Notes: generated by a model not told the origin, from the letters alone. Counted from the stretch's first letter, positions 19,001-27,726 are shown. The stretch: 64,000 nucleotides of DNA from Myxococcota bacterium (GCA_023150875.1 JAKLKC010000016.1:46726-110725); one strand, 5' to 3'. Translations and numbers: made by a program.

Positions 19001-19715
19001 TCAGGCGCACGGGGACGGTGCCGCCGCCGGCGGACGCCATCTCCACCTCGGCGTCGAAGCGCCCCTCGGCCTCCAGGGCGGCGAGGATCCGCCGGTCCAG
19101 CAGCTCCTGCTCGTCCCGGGCGAAGAGGGAGGAAGACCGATGCCCCACCCGGCCGTCGGCGCCGATCCCCAGGAGGTGGGCCGCCCCGCCGGTCCAGGCG
19201 ATGACCTGCCCGTCCACGTTCACTACGGCGATCCCCTCGGAGAGGTGCTCCATCACCGCCGTCTGGAGCCGCGCCCACTGCTCAAGGTGCTTCTCCTCGG
19301 TGACGTCGACGCCCATGGCGATGTGCCCGATGGTCCGCCCCCCGACGTCCTTGAGCCGGGCGCTGCTCCAGGCGACCTTGCGGTAGGCCCCCTGGCGGTC
19401 GGCGATGGTGGTGACCTGGTCGCGGACCTGCTTGTTCTCCTTCCAGTTGTCATGGAGGGCGCGCACCACCCCGCGGTAGGCGTCGTTGGGGTAGAGGGCC
19501 TCCAGGAGGCGCTCGCCGTCGGGGAGGTCCGGCAGGTCCCAGCCGGTCAGGTCGCGCATCCGCCGGTTGACGACGGCGGTCCGCCCCTGGAGGTCCAGGC
19601 AGTACACGAGGAGGGGGGACTTCTCGAGGACGGCCCGGGTGACGGCGACGGGATCCGCGGGATACCCGCCGGCGCCGCCCGCGGCGGAGAGGTGGAGGCT
19701 CTTGTCGCGCAGCAT
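16017..19715 (-). CDS. PAS-domain / long coiled-coil / degenerate histidine-kinase-like sensor protein
   Basis: A 1232-residue cytoplasmic signalling protein. Two PAS domains lie near 20-140 (VYCLDLQGRTAVVNRRMRDL) and 145-265 (EGIAVVNVDGQVIAWTGGA). A coiled coil rich in Ala, Glu and Arg covers about 275-620, a third PAS domain covers about 625-740, and a kinase-like module ends near 1010. The module has no HE-N-P phosphorylation box, and the ATPase N-box asparagine is replaced (VFGSAARHLL), so I infer a pseudokinase or scaffold. The last 200 residues are acidic and Pro-rich, probably disordered. ATG 19715 has GAGGGG eight bases upstream. A good sigma-70-like promoter precedes it. Confidence 0.78.
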   Translation of the reverse strand: MLRDKSLHLSAAGGAGGYPADPVAVTRAVLEKSPLLVYCLDLQGRTAVVNRRMRDLTGWDLPDLPDGERLLEALYPNDAYRGVVRALHDNWKENKQVRDQVTTIADRQGAYRKVAWSSARLKDVGGRTIGHIAMGVDVTEEKHLEQWARLQTAVMEHLSEGIAVVNVDGQVIAWTGGAAHLLGIGADGRVGHRSSSLFARDEQELLDRRILAALEAEGRFDAEVEMASAGGGTVPVRLRAFPLRNEHGQPLARLYAFSAPDRSPELEARLAALTGERADLERAVEELRAEARVRQEAVLDAETRFHALEAELEEVRARHAAELEEVRRHLAHEVETARLEGEQALGAALEEAEARLAAVRDHHASEVRALTEGHAEELDRQRALHAAALEAEAVARLGAQREAFEAAREALQAENERTVSALEAGHQREIAALHEEREREIEARDRALSAEAQRREDEIRAGLQGRVLALEQEISALRAVSAERERRADEEVRAESERAIAAAADAERRFEAALAAREADLEARHRDEGSALVAEAEALREVLRSSQEEATARLAARLDSRETELRQIGELARAETARARAALDELLVHLEGISLLGLVVAGPDGRIAAWSAGAEAATGVSRERAIGRRLHEEVLRVPGFDWESFRRVLDGGRLSRAVALTALDGTLRPAVIEASLLPGPDGPRVLEVVRDAAQSEALEGALFEERAMGVIGRLASLFRGRLDHLADALAADGDHLDLHARALRSLVEAWRSGAPAAEVEDRVRRMDLDAALSDVPRLLDDSAARRRDLRNLGRDLRRYVAALESGGDGDRARFPVNEAVESALHLATGDDLPQFVLERHYADPPALRGRGHLLFPLLVQVFGSAARHLLSLAGERRLAIRTGAQGGAATLEISHSGRIADPSSLEGLDSPARPAVSPGVGPAGLAYAAALARLAGGSLAVSVAEDATTYRIELPAVATAPLVPRWRLDVAAEGPASLPPPVAPFLGHVSEVVPLGGETAPEVAAGSRGWGGSAGGPGVEVLTDEGDGETLDAVDLTPDEEPAAPLFDIGPEATPAALEALPAVAEGEGRAPTWESDAGPTVDAVEGDLELLDFMPDDEAAVPAVVHLSDGGEPEPAAPAVPNGEDEGGVGEPEESTTTLETDGDDDFSSPGGVDPASFGDSGVDLAAGDVMVVSDIVADAMPEGLQFGGTDVERIEIEAEEPIEVSTSPGGGAAGDGATPRTGNRRRRRRQ

Positions 19716-19785
19716 GAGGGACCCCTCGGACCGCCACGGACCCTGCCGGAGGGCGAAGAACGGCCAGGCCCGTGTGGAACGCGCA

Positions 19786-19814
19786 AGCCTATTTCCGGCG
19801 TGGGGTGGTGTCAA
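19786..19814 (-). promoter_or_regulatory. Sigma-70-like promoter of the PAS/coiled-coil gene
   Basis: On the minus strand a perfect -35 TTGACA (19814-19809) and a -10 TAGGCT (19791-19786) are 17 bases apart. The predicted start near 19779 gives a leader of about 65 bases before ATG 19715. Confidence 0.65.
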
Positions 19815-19881
19815 CGGCCGTAGGGCGGCCGGGTCCACCTCGCCCGCTCCCACTTGCGGCGCTTGACCGCTCGACATCCCT

Positions 19882-19905
19882 GATCAGGGTGTCGATCAGG
19901 GTGTC
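19882..19905. repeat. Perfect 12-bp tandem duplication followed by a GTGTCAGGCACC motif
   Basis: GATCAGGGTGTC occurs twice in tandem (19882-19893 and 19894-19905). The second copy runs into a small dyad, GGTG and CACC around TCAGG. Motifs of the GTGTCAGGCACC type are often found at ends of IS200-like or REP-associated transposable sequences, which is from memory and not tested. The 865-bp gap between the PAS gene and the receiver gene (19716-20580) holds this, one hexanucleotide array and two promoters, but no gene I can support. Confidence 0.5.
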
Positions 19906-20065
19906 AGGCACCAACACTTTTACATTTCGCTTCCGCTGGGGATCTCCGTCGGGTGCCGGGCATCCGGGACTCGGTGGGTGATGCATGCGGGCCGGCCGAT
20001 GGTGCGCGGGGGTGGCCACGCTTCGCCCCGATCGTCAGGCAAGGCCAGACGAGTACGTCCGCGTT

Positions 20066-20172
20066 CACGAGAACGAGCACGAGCACGGGCGCGGGCACGA
20101 GTACGAGCACCGGCGCGGGCACGAGCACGAGCGAGGGCGCGAGCACGAGCACGAGCACGTCCACGGGCACGC
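20066..20172 (+). repeat. Degenerate hexanucleotide array 1 (GRRCRC family)
   Basis: About 107 bases read as consecutive six-base units such as GAGCAC, GGGCAC, GGGCGC and GAGTAC. Most substitutions are A/G transitions at the variable positions. It is intergenic. Two further arrays of the same family lie at 53612-53818 and, inverted, at 61027-61168. Confidence 0.8.
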
Positions 20173-20442
20173 GGCGCGCCGACGGTGCCGTGGGTGGGAG
20201 CTGCGTCAGGACGATGGGCCCTGCTCGGTGGTGGGCAACCAGACCTTGGGGTGGGGTAAGCCCGCCGGCCTGTGCCCCGGTGATGGCCGCTCCGGCGAGG
20301 TGATCAGGCGCGACGCGCCGGAACCCCCGCGGTCCGCCCCGAATCCGTGACCGACGCGCGGGTCCGGCCACGCCAAGGCGGTGGCGTGGGGCCCGCGGCC
20401 GCCCCTCGCGGCGCCGCGGGGGTACGGGTAGGGAACGGGACC

Positions 20443-20472
20443 TTGCCTCGGGAGGCTCCCGAGCACTACCAT
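20443..20472 (+). promoter_or_regulatory. Possible promoter with dyad in the spacer, upstream of the receiver-DUF4388 gene
   Basis: TTGCCT (20443-20448) and TACCAT (20467-20472) are 18 bases apart. The spacer contains the perfect dyad CGGGAG-G-CTCCCG (20449-20461), a plausible repressor site. The start codon at 20581 would follow a leader of about 100 bases. Confidence 0.4.
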
Positions 20473-20580
20473 GCCCGGTCCTTGGTCTCGGGTCCGCGGC
20501 CCGGGGGACCGCGTCCCGGAGGTCGTCGGGGGCGGGCCATCCCCCGCGACGGCGGGGACCCTCGCGGCGGGGAACCCCGG

Positions 20581-22530
20581 ATGCCGACCGCCGTACTCCT
20601 GGTTCAAGATCCCGCGGCGCGCGCCACCCTGGCGGCGTGCCTCCGCGCCCTGTCGCTGGATGTGCTCCACGCCGAGACCGCGGAGCAGGCCCGGGAGAGG
20701 ATGGCGGAAGGAGAGGGCGCCGAGGCCGCCGTGCTGGACCTCGTCCTGCCCGGGCGGGGGAGCGGGGTCGAGCTGGCCCGGAGCCTCCGGGAGCTGGCCC
20801 CACGATGGCCCACCTTCTGGTTCGTGGCCGCGGGGATCGGGGCCGCGGACGAGGGGGACTTCTTCTCCCGGAGCCCGGCGGAGCTGTCCCTGGGCGGCCT
20901 GATCCGCCGGCCCGTAGACCCCCTGGAGGCGCTGGAGCGGCTCGGTCGCGTCCTGCCCCTCCCCGGCGGCGACGTCGCCGTGCTGGTCGCCGCCCTGCCC
21001 GCCGGCCCGGGCGTCCGAGCCGACCTCCTCGCGTCCTCTCCCTTCGACCTCGCCGCCGTCCCCGCCACCCGCCTCCTGGTCGCCGCCGCCCTCGATGAGC
21101 GCACCGGCCGCCTCTCCATGGACGGGGTGGACGCTCGGGCGGACCTCTGGTTCGAGAGGGGGCGGATCGTTGGGATCGACCGGGCGGGCGGGGCATTCTC
21201 GCTGGTCTCCGCCTGGGCCTCGCCCGAGGCGGTGGCTGGGGCGGGGATCGGGCCCCCTCCCGAGGCGGGGGACGTGGACGCCGAGGTGGGCTACCTGATG
21301 GCGGCCCGACTGCTGCCCCCCCACCGGGTCGAGGACGCGTTCCGCGCCGCGGGGAGTCGCCTGGTGGCCGCCCTCCGCGCCTTGGACACCGGCGCGGCGG
21401 CGTGGGTGGAGGGTGAGCCCCCCCGGAGGCGCCTGCCCGCCGCGCTGCCGCCCCTCCGGCTCCTGCTGGACGCCTCGGAGCCCGGAGACCTGCCGGGCGG
21501 CGCGGTCCTGCGGCCCCGGCTGCCGGCGCGCTCCTCCGAGAGGGCCCTGGGCCTGCGCCCCGGGGAGGCGGCGGCCCTCCAGGCCATCCGGGCGAGGGCG
21601 GGACGGGAGGACCCGGTCGCCGACCTGCTCGCGGGTGTCGCGGGGGCCGATCCGGCGCGCCGCGCCGAGGTCTCGCGCCTCCTCTCCCTGCTGGAGGAGG
21701 CGGGCGCCGTCGAGGTCCTGGCCCCCCCCTTCCCGCCGGAGTCCCGGGAGCTGCTGGACGGGCTGGGGCGGACCCTGTTCGCGATGGAGAGGGCCGGGCC
21801 CGAAGTGGTCCTGGGGCTCGGGCCCGATCCCACCCCCGAGACGGCCCGGCAGGCGTTCATCGACCTGTCGCGGCGCTACCACCCCGATCTCTACCACCAC
21901 CAACACCCCCGCCTCGCCGAGCTGGCGCGGCGGGTCCAGGTCCGGGTGCGGGAGGCCCACGACGAGGTCCTCGCCCGCGGGCCCGGCGGCGCCGGGCGGG
22001 GCAAGGACGGTCCCCCCGGGGCGGCAGCCGAGGGCCCGGACCCCCAGAGGGCACGCATCGAGTTCAAGCTGGCCGAGGCGGCGCTGCGAAACGGCAAGCA
22101 CGAGAAGGCCCTGGGGCACGCCCGGCGCGCCGCCCGCCTGGACCCCGATCGGGCGGTCCACCGCGCGACCCTCGGGTGGGCGATGTTCCTCGTCGACCCC
22201 GGCGCCCCCGCGCCGGCGGCGGCGGAGATCGCCGCGGCGGTGCGCGCCGACCCCCGGTGCGACGTCGGCCACCTCTACCTGGGCCACATCGCCAAGAGGC
22301 GCCAGGACTGGGGGAGGGCGCGGGCGTGTTACCAGCGTGCGGTCCGCGCGAACCCCGGGTGCGTCGAGGCCCAGCGGGAGATCCGCCTCATGGACAGCCG
22401 CGGTCAGGGTGTGGCGGTGGGGACCCCGGCGGCGGCGTCCCCATCGGGAGCGTGGGAGAGGCTGGGCTCCCTCTTCCGCAAGGGGAGCGCCGGCCGGCCG
22501 GCCGCGGGAGACGACGATGACGACGAGTGA
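20581..22530 (+). CDS. Receiver-like / DUF4388 (PATAN) / J-domain / TPR protein
   Basis: A 649-residue cytoplasmic protein. An N-terminal receiver-like domain (1 to about 115) keeps the AVLDLVLPGRG strand with an Asp. Residues about 140-235 resemble DUF4388 (PATAN), with LDERTGRLSMDG and WFERGRIVGIDRAGG. A J domain with the HPD motif (RRYHPDLYHHQH) lies near 420-475 and three TPR units follow near 500-615. Similar receiver/PATAN/J/TPR combinations occur in gliding deltaproteobacteria, where PATAN proteins organise polarity or motility complexes; that role here is inference. ATG 20581 is chosen because the recognisable receiver begins there; the upstream in-frame sequence is low-complexity. 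It precedes the hem operon by 27 bases and could be its first gene. Confidence 0.78.
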   Translation: MPTAVLLVQDPAARATLAACLRALSLDVLHAETAEQARERMAEGEGAEAAVLDLVLPGRGSGVELARSLRELAPRWPTFWFVAAGIGAADEGDFFSRSPAELSLGGLIRRPVDPLEALERLGRVLPLPGGDVAVLVAALPAGPGVRADLLASSPFDLAAVPATRLLVAAALDERTGRLSMDGVDARADLWFERGRIVGIDRAGGAFSLVSAWASPEAVAGAGIGPPPEAGDVDAEVGYLMAARLLPPHRVEDAFRAAGSRLVAALRALDTGAAAWVEGEPPRRRLPAALPPLRLLLDASEPGDLPGGAVLRPRLPARSSERALGLRPGEAAALQAIRARAGREDPVADLLAGVAGADPARRAEVSRLLSLLEEAGAVEVLAPPFPPESRELLDGLGRTLFAMERAGPEVVLGLGPDPTPETARQAFIDLSRRYHPDLYHHQHPRLAELARRVQVRVREAHDEVLARGPGGAGRGKDGPPGAAAEGPDPQRARIEFKLAEAALRNGKHEKALGHARRAARLDPDRAVHRATLGWAMFLVDPGAPAPAAAEIAAAVRADPRCDVGHLYLGHIAKRRQDWGRARACYQRAVRANPGCVEAQREIRLMDSRGQGVAVGTPAAASPSGAWERLGSLFRKGSAGRPAAGDDDDDE

Positions 22531-22557
22531 CCGCGCGGGGCGCGGAGGGAGCGGGGT

Positions 22558-23364
22558 ATGGCCCCTGACCTGACCCACCTGCTCTTCGTGGGCACCGTCG
22601 CCGGGTACGCGGTGGTGACGGCTCTGTACGCCGTGGGGACCATGCTCGGGCGGCCGTCCCTGGTGCGCGCGGGGTTCGTGGGCCTCGTGGGCGGCTTCGC
22701 GGCCCACTCCCTGGTGCTGGCCCTGGGGCTCTACCCGCGGGGTGCCGGCCCGCGGGACCCGGTGGAGTCGTCCCTGGCGATCTTCTCGTGGTGCATCCTC
22801 GGCGCCTTCCTGGCCAGCAGCGCCCGCTTCCGGATCCGGGGCGTCGGCGGCTTCCTGGCCCCGGTGGCCCTCTTCGTCTACCTGGCGGCCCTGGTGCTCG
22901 CGGGGCGCCGCGGCTTCGCCCCCGAGGCGCTGCGGAGCGTGTGGTTCCCGGTGCACGCCGTCTTCACATACGCCGGACTGGCCCTGTTCGGGGTCGCCTT
23001 CGCGTCGGGGGTCGGTTACCTGATCCTGGAGCGGCGGCTGAGGCGGCGCGCCGTCAGCCTGACCGACGAGGGGGGGCTCCCCTCCCTCGAGGTCCTGGAC
23101 CGGACGAACCACCAGGTCTTCACCATCGGCCTCCTGAGCTTCACCCTCGGCATCATCGCCGGGTCGTTCTGGGCGGCCAGCCCCGAAGCCCCCGAGGCCC
23201 TGGCGACCCAGAAGGTCCTCGCCACGCTGGTCCTCTGGCTGGTCTACGCGCTGGGCTGGCAGGCGCGCCTGATCCTCGGGTGGCGGGGGCGCCGGGCCGC
23301 CGTCGTCGCCATCGTGGGGTTCGTGGGCGTGCTGGTGTCGGTGGTGGGGATCAGCCACGTATGA
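22558..23364 (+). CDS. HemX/CcsA-like cytochrome c assembly membrane protein
   Basis: A polytopic inner-membrane protein of 268 residues with about eight hydrophobic segments. The conserved histidine of PVHAVFTYAGLALFG and the late segment ATQKVLATLVLWLVYALGWQ match the CcsA/HemX family, which handles heme in cytochrome c maturation or modulates glutamyl-tRNA reductase. The last four bases (ATGA, 23361-23364) are shared with the hemA start, indicating translational coupling. Position directly before hemA is typical of hemX. I cannot separate a HemX role from a CcsA role by sequence alone. Confidence 0.85.
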   Translation: MAPDLTHLLFVGTVAGYAVVTALYAVGTMLGRPSLVRAGFVGLVGGFAAHSLVLALGLYPRGAGPRDPVESSLAIFSWCILGAFLASSARFRIRGVGGFLAPVALFVYLAALVLAGRRGFAPEALRSVWFPVHAVFTYAGLALFGVAFASGVGYLILERRLRRRAVSLTDEGGLPSLEVLDRTNHQVFTIGLLSFTLGIIAGSFWAASPEAPEALATQKVLATLVLWLVYALGWQARLILGWRGRRAAVVAIVGFVGVLVSVVGISHV

Positions 23365-24758
23365 GGCTCCAGGTCGTCGGGCTGAGCCACCACACCGCCC
23401 CCGTGGAGGTGCGGGAGAGGGTGGAGGTCTCCAAGGAGGCGCTCCCCGCGGCCCTGGCGGAGCTGCGCGCCCTGGCGGGGGTGCGGGAGGCGATGCTGGT
23501 GTCCACCTGCAACCGGGTGGAGGCGCTGGCGGTCACCGACGCCCCTGGCGAGAGCGCCGAGGCCCTCCGGGGGTGGTTCGCCGCCCGCTCCGGGCAGGCC
23601 CCGCCCCGGACCGTGCCCCTGCTCTACCGCTACGAGGACGAGGCGGCGGTGCGCCACGTCTTCCGGGTGGCGGCCTCCCTGGACTCCCTGGTGATCGGCG
23701 AGCCCCAGATCCTGGGGCAGGTCAAGGCGGGCCACCGGGCGGCGTCGGCCCACCGGGCGGCGGGGGCGGTGCTGGACCGGCTGGTGGTGAAGGCCAGCCA
23801 CGTCGCCCGGAGGGTCAGGAGCGAGACCGGGATCGCCCGCGCCGCCGTCAGCGTCTCCTACGCCGCGGCCGACCTGGCCCGGCGGATCTTCGACCGCCTG
23901 GACGACAAGACGGCCCTCATCGTGGGCGCCGGCGAGATGGGGGTGCTGGCACTTCGCCACCTGGTGGACCGGGGGGTGAAGCGGGTCCACGTCGTCAACC
24001 GCACGATGGGCCGGGCCGAGGAGGTCGCCGCGGCCTTCCACGGCACCGCCCACGACCTCGCCGGCCTCCCCGAGGCGCTGCCCCTGGCGGACATCGTGAT
24101 CTCCTGCACCGGCGCCTCGGCCCACCTGGTGACCCGGGAGGCGGTGCAGGCCGCCATGCGCCGCCGCCGGGGCCGCTCGATGTTCCTCATCGACATCTCG
24201 GTCCCTCGAAACGTAGACCCACGGGCTCGGGACGTCCCCAACGTCTACGTGTACGACATCGACGACCTGCAGGCGGTGGTGGAGCACAACCTGGGCCATC
24301 GCCGGAGCGAAGCCGACGCCGCCGAGGCCATCGTGGAGGACGAGGTCCGCCGCTACCAGCGCACCCTGGGCGGGGTGCGGGCGACCCCCCTGGTGCGGGC
24401 CCTGGTGCGGAAGGCCGAAGCGGCGCGGGAGGCGGAGATCCAGCGTACCCTGGACCGCTTCGCCGACCTGCCGGAGGACCTCCGGGCCCGTCTGCACGGC
24501 GCGCTGGACGCCATGACCCTGGCCCTCACCAAGAGGGTCCTCCACGACCCCATCCGGGCGGTGAAGGAGCTGGGAGCCGCGGGGGACCTGGAGTCCCTGG
24601 AGGCGGCGGGGCGCCTGTTCGCCGTCGAGGGCCCCATCATGGAGATGGTGGGGGCGGCCCTGGGCGAGTACCCCGTCGCCGATCCCGCCGAGGGGGCCGC
24701 CGCCCCCCTCCGGGCCGACACCCACGCCGGGGCCGTCCCCGGGGAACGCCGCGGCTGA
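23361..24758 (+). CDS. hemA: Glutamyl-tRNA reductase
   Basis: First committed enzyme of C5-pathway tetrapyrrole synthesis; it reduces glutamyl-tRNA(Glu) to glutamate-1-semialdehyde with NADPH. The 465-residue protein shows the N-terminal GLSHHTAPVEVRE motif, the catalytic cysteine in VSTCNRVE, the GEPQILGQVK segment, the NADPH-binding GAGEMG and a C-terminal dimerisation helix. ATG 23361 overlaps the stop of the HemX-like gene by four bases. The C terminus carries about 25 extra low-complexity residues. The order hemX-hemA-hemC-hemD-hemB is common in bacteria. No hemL (aminomutase) is in this operon. Confidence 0.97.
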   Translation: MRLQVVGLSHHTAPVEVRERVEVSKEALPAALAELRALAGVREAMLVSTCNRVEALAVTDAPGESAEALRGWFAARSGQAPPRTVPLLYRYEDEAAVRHVFRVAASLDSLVIGEPQILGQVKAGHRAASAHRAAGAVLDRLVVKASHVARRVRSETGIARAAVSVSYAAADLARRIFDRLDDKTALIVGAGEMGVLALRHLVDRGVKRVHVVNRTMGRAEEVAAAFHGTAHDLAGLPEALPLADIVISCTGASAHLVTREAVQAAMRRRRGRSMFLIDISVPRNVDPRARDVPNVYVYDIDDLQAVVEHNLGHRRSEADAAEAIVEDEVRRYQRTLGGVRATPLVRALVRKAEAAREAEIQRTLDRFADLPEDLRARLHGALDAMTLALTKRVLHDPIRAVKELGAAGDLESLEAAGRLFAVEGPIMEMVGAALGEYPVADPAEGAAAPLRADTHAGAVPGERRG

Positions 24759-24772
24759 ACACGAGGGTCCCC

Positions 24773-25744
24773 ATGGAAGGCAAGGACACGCTCATCGTCG
24801 GCACCCGCGGGTCGCTGCTGGCCCTGTGGCAGGCGCGGCACGTCGCGGCGCGACTGGAGGAGGCCCTGCCCGGGGTGGCGGCGCGGTTGGAGGTGATCCG
24901 GACCCGGGGGGACGCGGTGCTGGACGCGCCCCTCTCCCGGATCGGCGGCAAGGGGCTGTTCACCCGGGAGATCGAGGAGGCCCTGCTGGACGGCAGGATC
25001 GACCTGGCGGTGCACTCCATCAAGGACCTGCCCACGGAGGTGCCCGAAGGGCTGGAGGTGGGAGCGATCCCCGTCCGCGAGGAGCCCTGGGACGCCCTGG
25101 TCTCCCGGGACGGCCGGAGCCTCGATGCGCTGCCCCCGGGGGCGCGGGTGGGGACCAGCTCGCTGCGGCGCAGGGCCCTGATCCTGGCGGTGCGCCCGGA
25201 CCTGCGGGTGGTGGAGCTCCGGGGCAACGTCGACACCCGCCTGGGGAAGGTGGCCGCGGGGGAGGTGGACGCGGCGGTCCTGGCCCTGGCAGGGCTCCGG
25301 CGCCTGGGGCGGGAGGGGGAGGTCAGCCAGGTGCTGGACGGGGAGGCGATGGTCCCGGCGGTGGGGCAGGGGGCCCTGGGGATCGAGGTGCGGTCCGGGG
25401 ATCCCCGGGTGGCCGCCGCGGTCGCCGCACTCCACGACGCCGCCACCGCCCGGGCCGTGACCGCGGAGCGGGCGGTGCTGGCCGCCCTGGACGGGGGCTG
25501 CCAGGTCCCCCTGGGCGCCCACGCCCGGGACGCCGGCGGGGGGAGGATCGAGCTGCGGGCCTTCGTGGCCCTCCCGGATGGATCCGAGGCGATCCGCGTC
25601 CGCGCCGAGGGGGCCCCGGGCGAGGCCGCCTCCGCCGTGATCGCCAGGCTCCGCGCCGCCGGGGCCGAGGAGCTGCTGGCCCGGGCCCGGGCCGCCGCCC
25701 CGGGGCCGATCCCCCCCACTGCCGAGGGCGGGGCGGGCGGCTGA
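24773..25744 (+). CDS. hemC: Porphobilinogen deaminase (hydroxymethylbilane synthase)
   Basis: Polymerises four porphobilinogen molecules to hydroxymethylbilane. The 323-residue product has the opening VGTRGSLLALWQA, the active-site Asp region RIGGKGLFTREIEEAL, HSIKDLPTEVPEGL, the GTSSLRRRA substrate-binding arginines, and the dipyrromethane-cofactor cysteine in DGGCQVPLGAHA. Length is normal. The start at ATG 24773 lies 14 bases after the hemA stop. Confidence 0.97.
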   Translation: MEGKDTLIVGTRGSLLALWQARHVAARLEEALPGVAARLEVIRTRGDAVLDAPLSRIGGKGLFTREIEEALLDGRIDLAVHSIKDLPTEVPEGLEVGAIPVREEPWDALVSRDGRSLDALPPGARVGTSSLRRRALILAVRPDLRVVELRGNVDTRLGKVAAGEVDAAVLALAGLRRLGREGEVSQVLDGEAMVPAVGQGALGIEVRSGDPRVAAAVAALHDAATARAVTAERAVLAALDGGCQVPLGAHARDAGGGRIELRAFVALPDGSEAIRVRAEGAPGEAASAVIARLRAAGAEELLARARAAAPGPIPPTAEGGAGG

Positions 25745-25745
25745 G

Positions 25746-26564
25746 GTGGGGGTGGCGGGCACGCCCGGAGCCGGCGGCGGCACGGCGACCCTCCCCCTCT
25801 CGGGGCGGCGGGTGGCGGTGACCCGCGCCCGGGCGCAGGCGGGGGCCCTGGCTCGCCTGCTCGTGGAGGCTGGCGCCGAGGTGGTGGAGGTGCCGGCCAT
25901 CGAGGTCCAGCCCCTCCCCGAGACCCCGGTGCTGGACGCGGCCCTCGGGGAGTTGGGGCGGTGGGACCTGCTGGTGCTGACCAGCCCCAACGGCGTCGAG
26001 GCGCTGGGGGCGCGGCTCCAGGCCCTGGGGATCGGGGTGGAGGCCCTCGCCGGGATCCCGCTGGCGGCGGTGGGTCCGGCCACGGCCTCGGCCTGCCGCG
26101 CCCTCGGGCTCGAACCGCGGCACGTCCCCTCCCGCTCCCGGGCCGAGGCCCTGGTGGAGGAGCTCCCCGAGGAGGCGGTGCGGGGCCGCCGGGTGCTGGT
26201 GGTGCGGGCCCTGGAGGGGAGGGAGGTCCTCCCCGAGGGGCTGGCCGCCCGGGGTGCCCGGGTCACCCTGGCCCCGGCCTACCGGGTGGCGGCCCCCGAG
26301 GGGGCGGCGGAGGAGGCCCGGGCCCTGCTGTCCCCGGGGGTGGACGCCGTCGCCTTCGCCAGCGGCTCGGCGGTCCGGCACCTGTTGGAAGCCTTGGGGG
26401 GAGGACCGGAGGGGCTCGGCGCCGCCCGGGTGGCCACCATCGGCCCCGTGACCACCGACGCCTGCCGCGGGCTGGGGGTCGACGTCCACGCCGAGGCCCC
26501 CCGCGCCACCCTTCCCGACCTGGTGGAGGCGGTGATCGCCGCCCTCCGAGGAGACGAGCAGTGA
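25746..26564 (+). CDS. hemD: Uroporphyrinogen-III synthase
   Basis: Closes and inverts ring D of hydroxymethylbilane to give uroporphyrinogen III. HemD is poorly conserved, but the 272-residue protein has the two-lobed family pattern: [44 protein letters not shown], the [20 protein letters not shown] hinge and a late [14 protein letters not shown] motif (each a separate block). It starts at GTG 25746, one base after the hemC stop, and its last four bases overlap the hemB start. Operon position supports the call. Confidence 0.92.
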   Translation: MGVAGTPGAGGGTATLPLSGRRVAVTRARAQAGALARLLVEAGAEVVEVPAIEVQPLPETPVLDAALGELGRWDLLVLTSPNGVEALGARLQALGIGVEALAGIPLAAVGPATASACRALGLEPRHVPSRSRAEALVEELPEEAVRGRRVLVVRALEGREVLPEGLAARGARVTLAPAYRVAAPEGAAEEARALLSPGVDAVAFASGSAVRHLLEALGGGPEGLGAARVATIGPVTTDACRGLGVDVHAEAPRATLPDLVEAVIAALRGDEQ

Positions 26565-27538
26565 GCACCTTCCCCGCCACCCGCCTGCGCCGCCTGCGCC
26601 GCACCGAGACCCTCCGCCGCATGGTGAGGGAGACCCACCTCCGCCCCGAGCGCCTGATCTGGCCGATGTTCGTGGTGGAAGGGGAGGGGAAGCGGCAGGA
26701 GATCGGGTCGATGCCCGGCCAGTTCCGGGTGTCGGTGGACCGGGTGGTGGAGGAGGCGTCCCGGGCGGCGGACCTGGGGATCTGTTCGGTGCTGCTGTTC
26801 GGGATCCCCGAGCGCAAGGACGCCGAGGGGAGCAGCGGCTGGGACGACGAGGGGGTGGTCCCCCGGGCGGTGCGGGCCCTGAAGCGGGAGCTGCCGGAGC
26901 TGGCGGTGGTCACCGACGTGTGCCTGTGCGAGTACACCGACCACGGGCACTGCGGGGTGGTCCGGGACGGGGAGGTGCTGAACGACCCCACCCTGGAGCG
27001 CCTGTGCCGCGAGGCGCTGGCCCACGCCCGGGCGGGGGCGGACGTGGTGGCGCCATCGGACATGATGGACGGCCGGGTGGCGGCGATCCGCGCCGCTCTG
27101 GACGGGGAGAGGTTCGAGTCGGTGCCGATCATGGCCTACGCCGCGAAGTTCGCGTCGGCCTTCTACGGCCCCTTCCGGGAGGCGGCGGAGTCCACCCCCG
27201 CGTTCGGGGACCGCCGCGCCTACCAGATGGACCCCGCCAACGGCCGGGAGGCCCTGCGGGAGGTGGCCCTGGACGCCGCCGAGGGGGCGGACATCCTGAT
27301 GGTGAAGCCCGCGGGCCCCTACCTGGACGTGATCCGCCAGGTCCGGGACCGCTTCCCCCATCCGGTGGCGGCCTACCAGGTGTCGGGCGAGTTCGCCATG
27401 ATCAAGGCGGCGGCGGCCCGGGGCTGGATCGACGAGCCCCGGGCGGTGATGGAGGCGGCCACCTCCATCGCCCGGGCGGGCGCCGACCTGTTGATCACCT
27501 ATTTCGCCCTTGATCTGGCGAGGATGCTGCGGTCCTGA
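26561..27538 (+). CDS. hemB: Delta-aminolevulinic acid dehydratase (porphobilinogen synthase)
   Basis: Condenses two 5-aminolevulinate molecules to porphobilinogen. The 325-residue protein carries the zinc-type cysteine cluster [14 protein letters not shown], the two Schiff-base lysines in [11 protein letters not shown] and [11 protein letters not shown], and the allosteric metal region near [10 protein letters not shown]. The GTG at 26561 overlaps the hemD TGA (GTGA) and is preceded by GAGGAGA, so translation is coupled. It is the last gene of the hem operon; the next 188 bases show no gene. Confidence 0.97.
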   Translation: MSTFPATRLRRLRRTETLRRMVRETHLRPERLIWPMFVVEGEGKRQEIGSMPGQFRVSVDRVVEEASRAADLGICSVLLFGIPERKDAEGSSGWDDEGVVPRAVRALKRELPELAVVTDVCLCEYTDHGHCGVVRDGEVLNDPTLERLCREALAHARAGADVVAPSDMMDGRVAAIRAALDGERFESVPIMAYAAKFASAFYGPFREAAESTPAFGDRRAYQMDPANGREALREVALDAAEGADILMVKPAGPYLDVIRQVRDRFPHPVAAYQVSGEFAMIKAAAARGWIDEPRAVMEAATSIARAGADLLITYFALDLARMLRS

Positions 27539-27726
27539 GCCCGGGAAGCGAGTCCACTCCAACTCCGCCAATCCGGTCATCCGCAGGCGATCCACCCGCG
27601 GTCCAACACGTCGGCGGGCGTCCACGGACGGCCCCCGAGTCCCCCGCCGGGGTGGGGCCAGGCTCGCGCAGGACGGGACCCTCCGCGTTGGCATCGCGGT
27701 TGCTCCGGGGGCCGCGCGGAGGTCCC

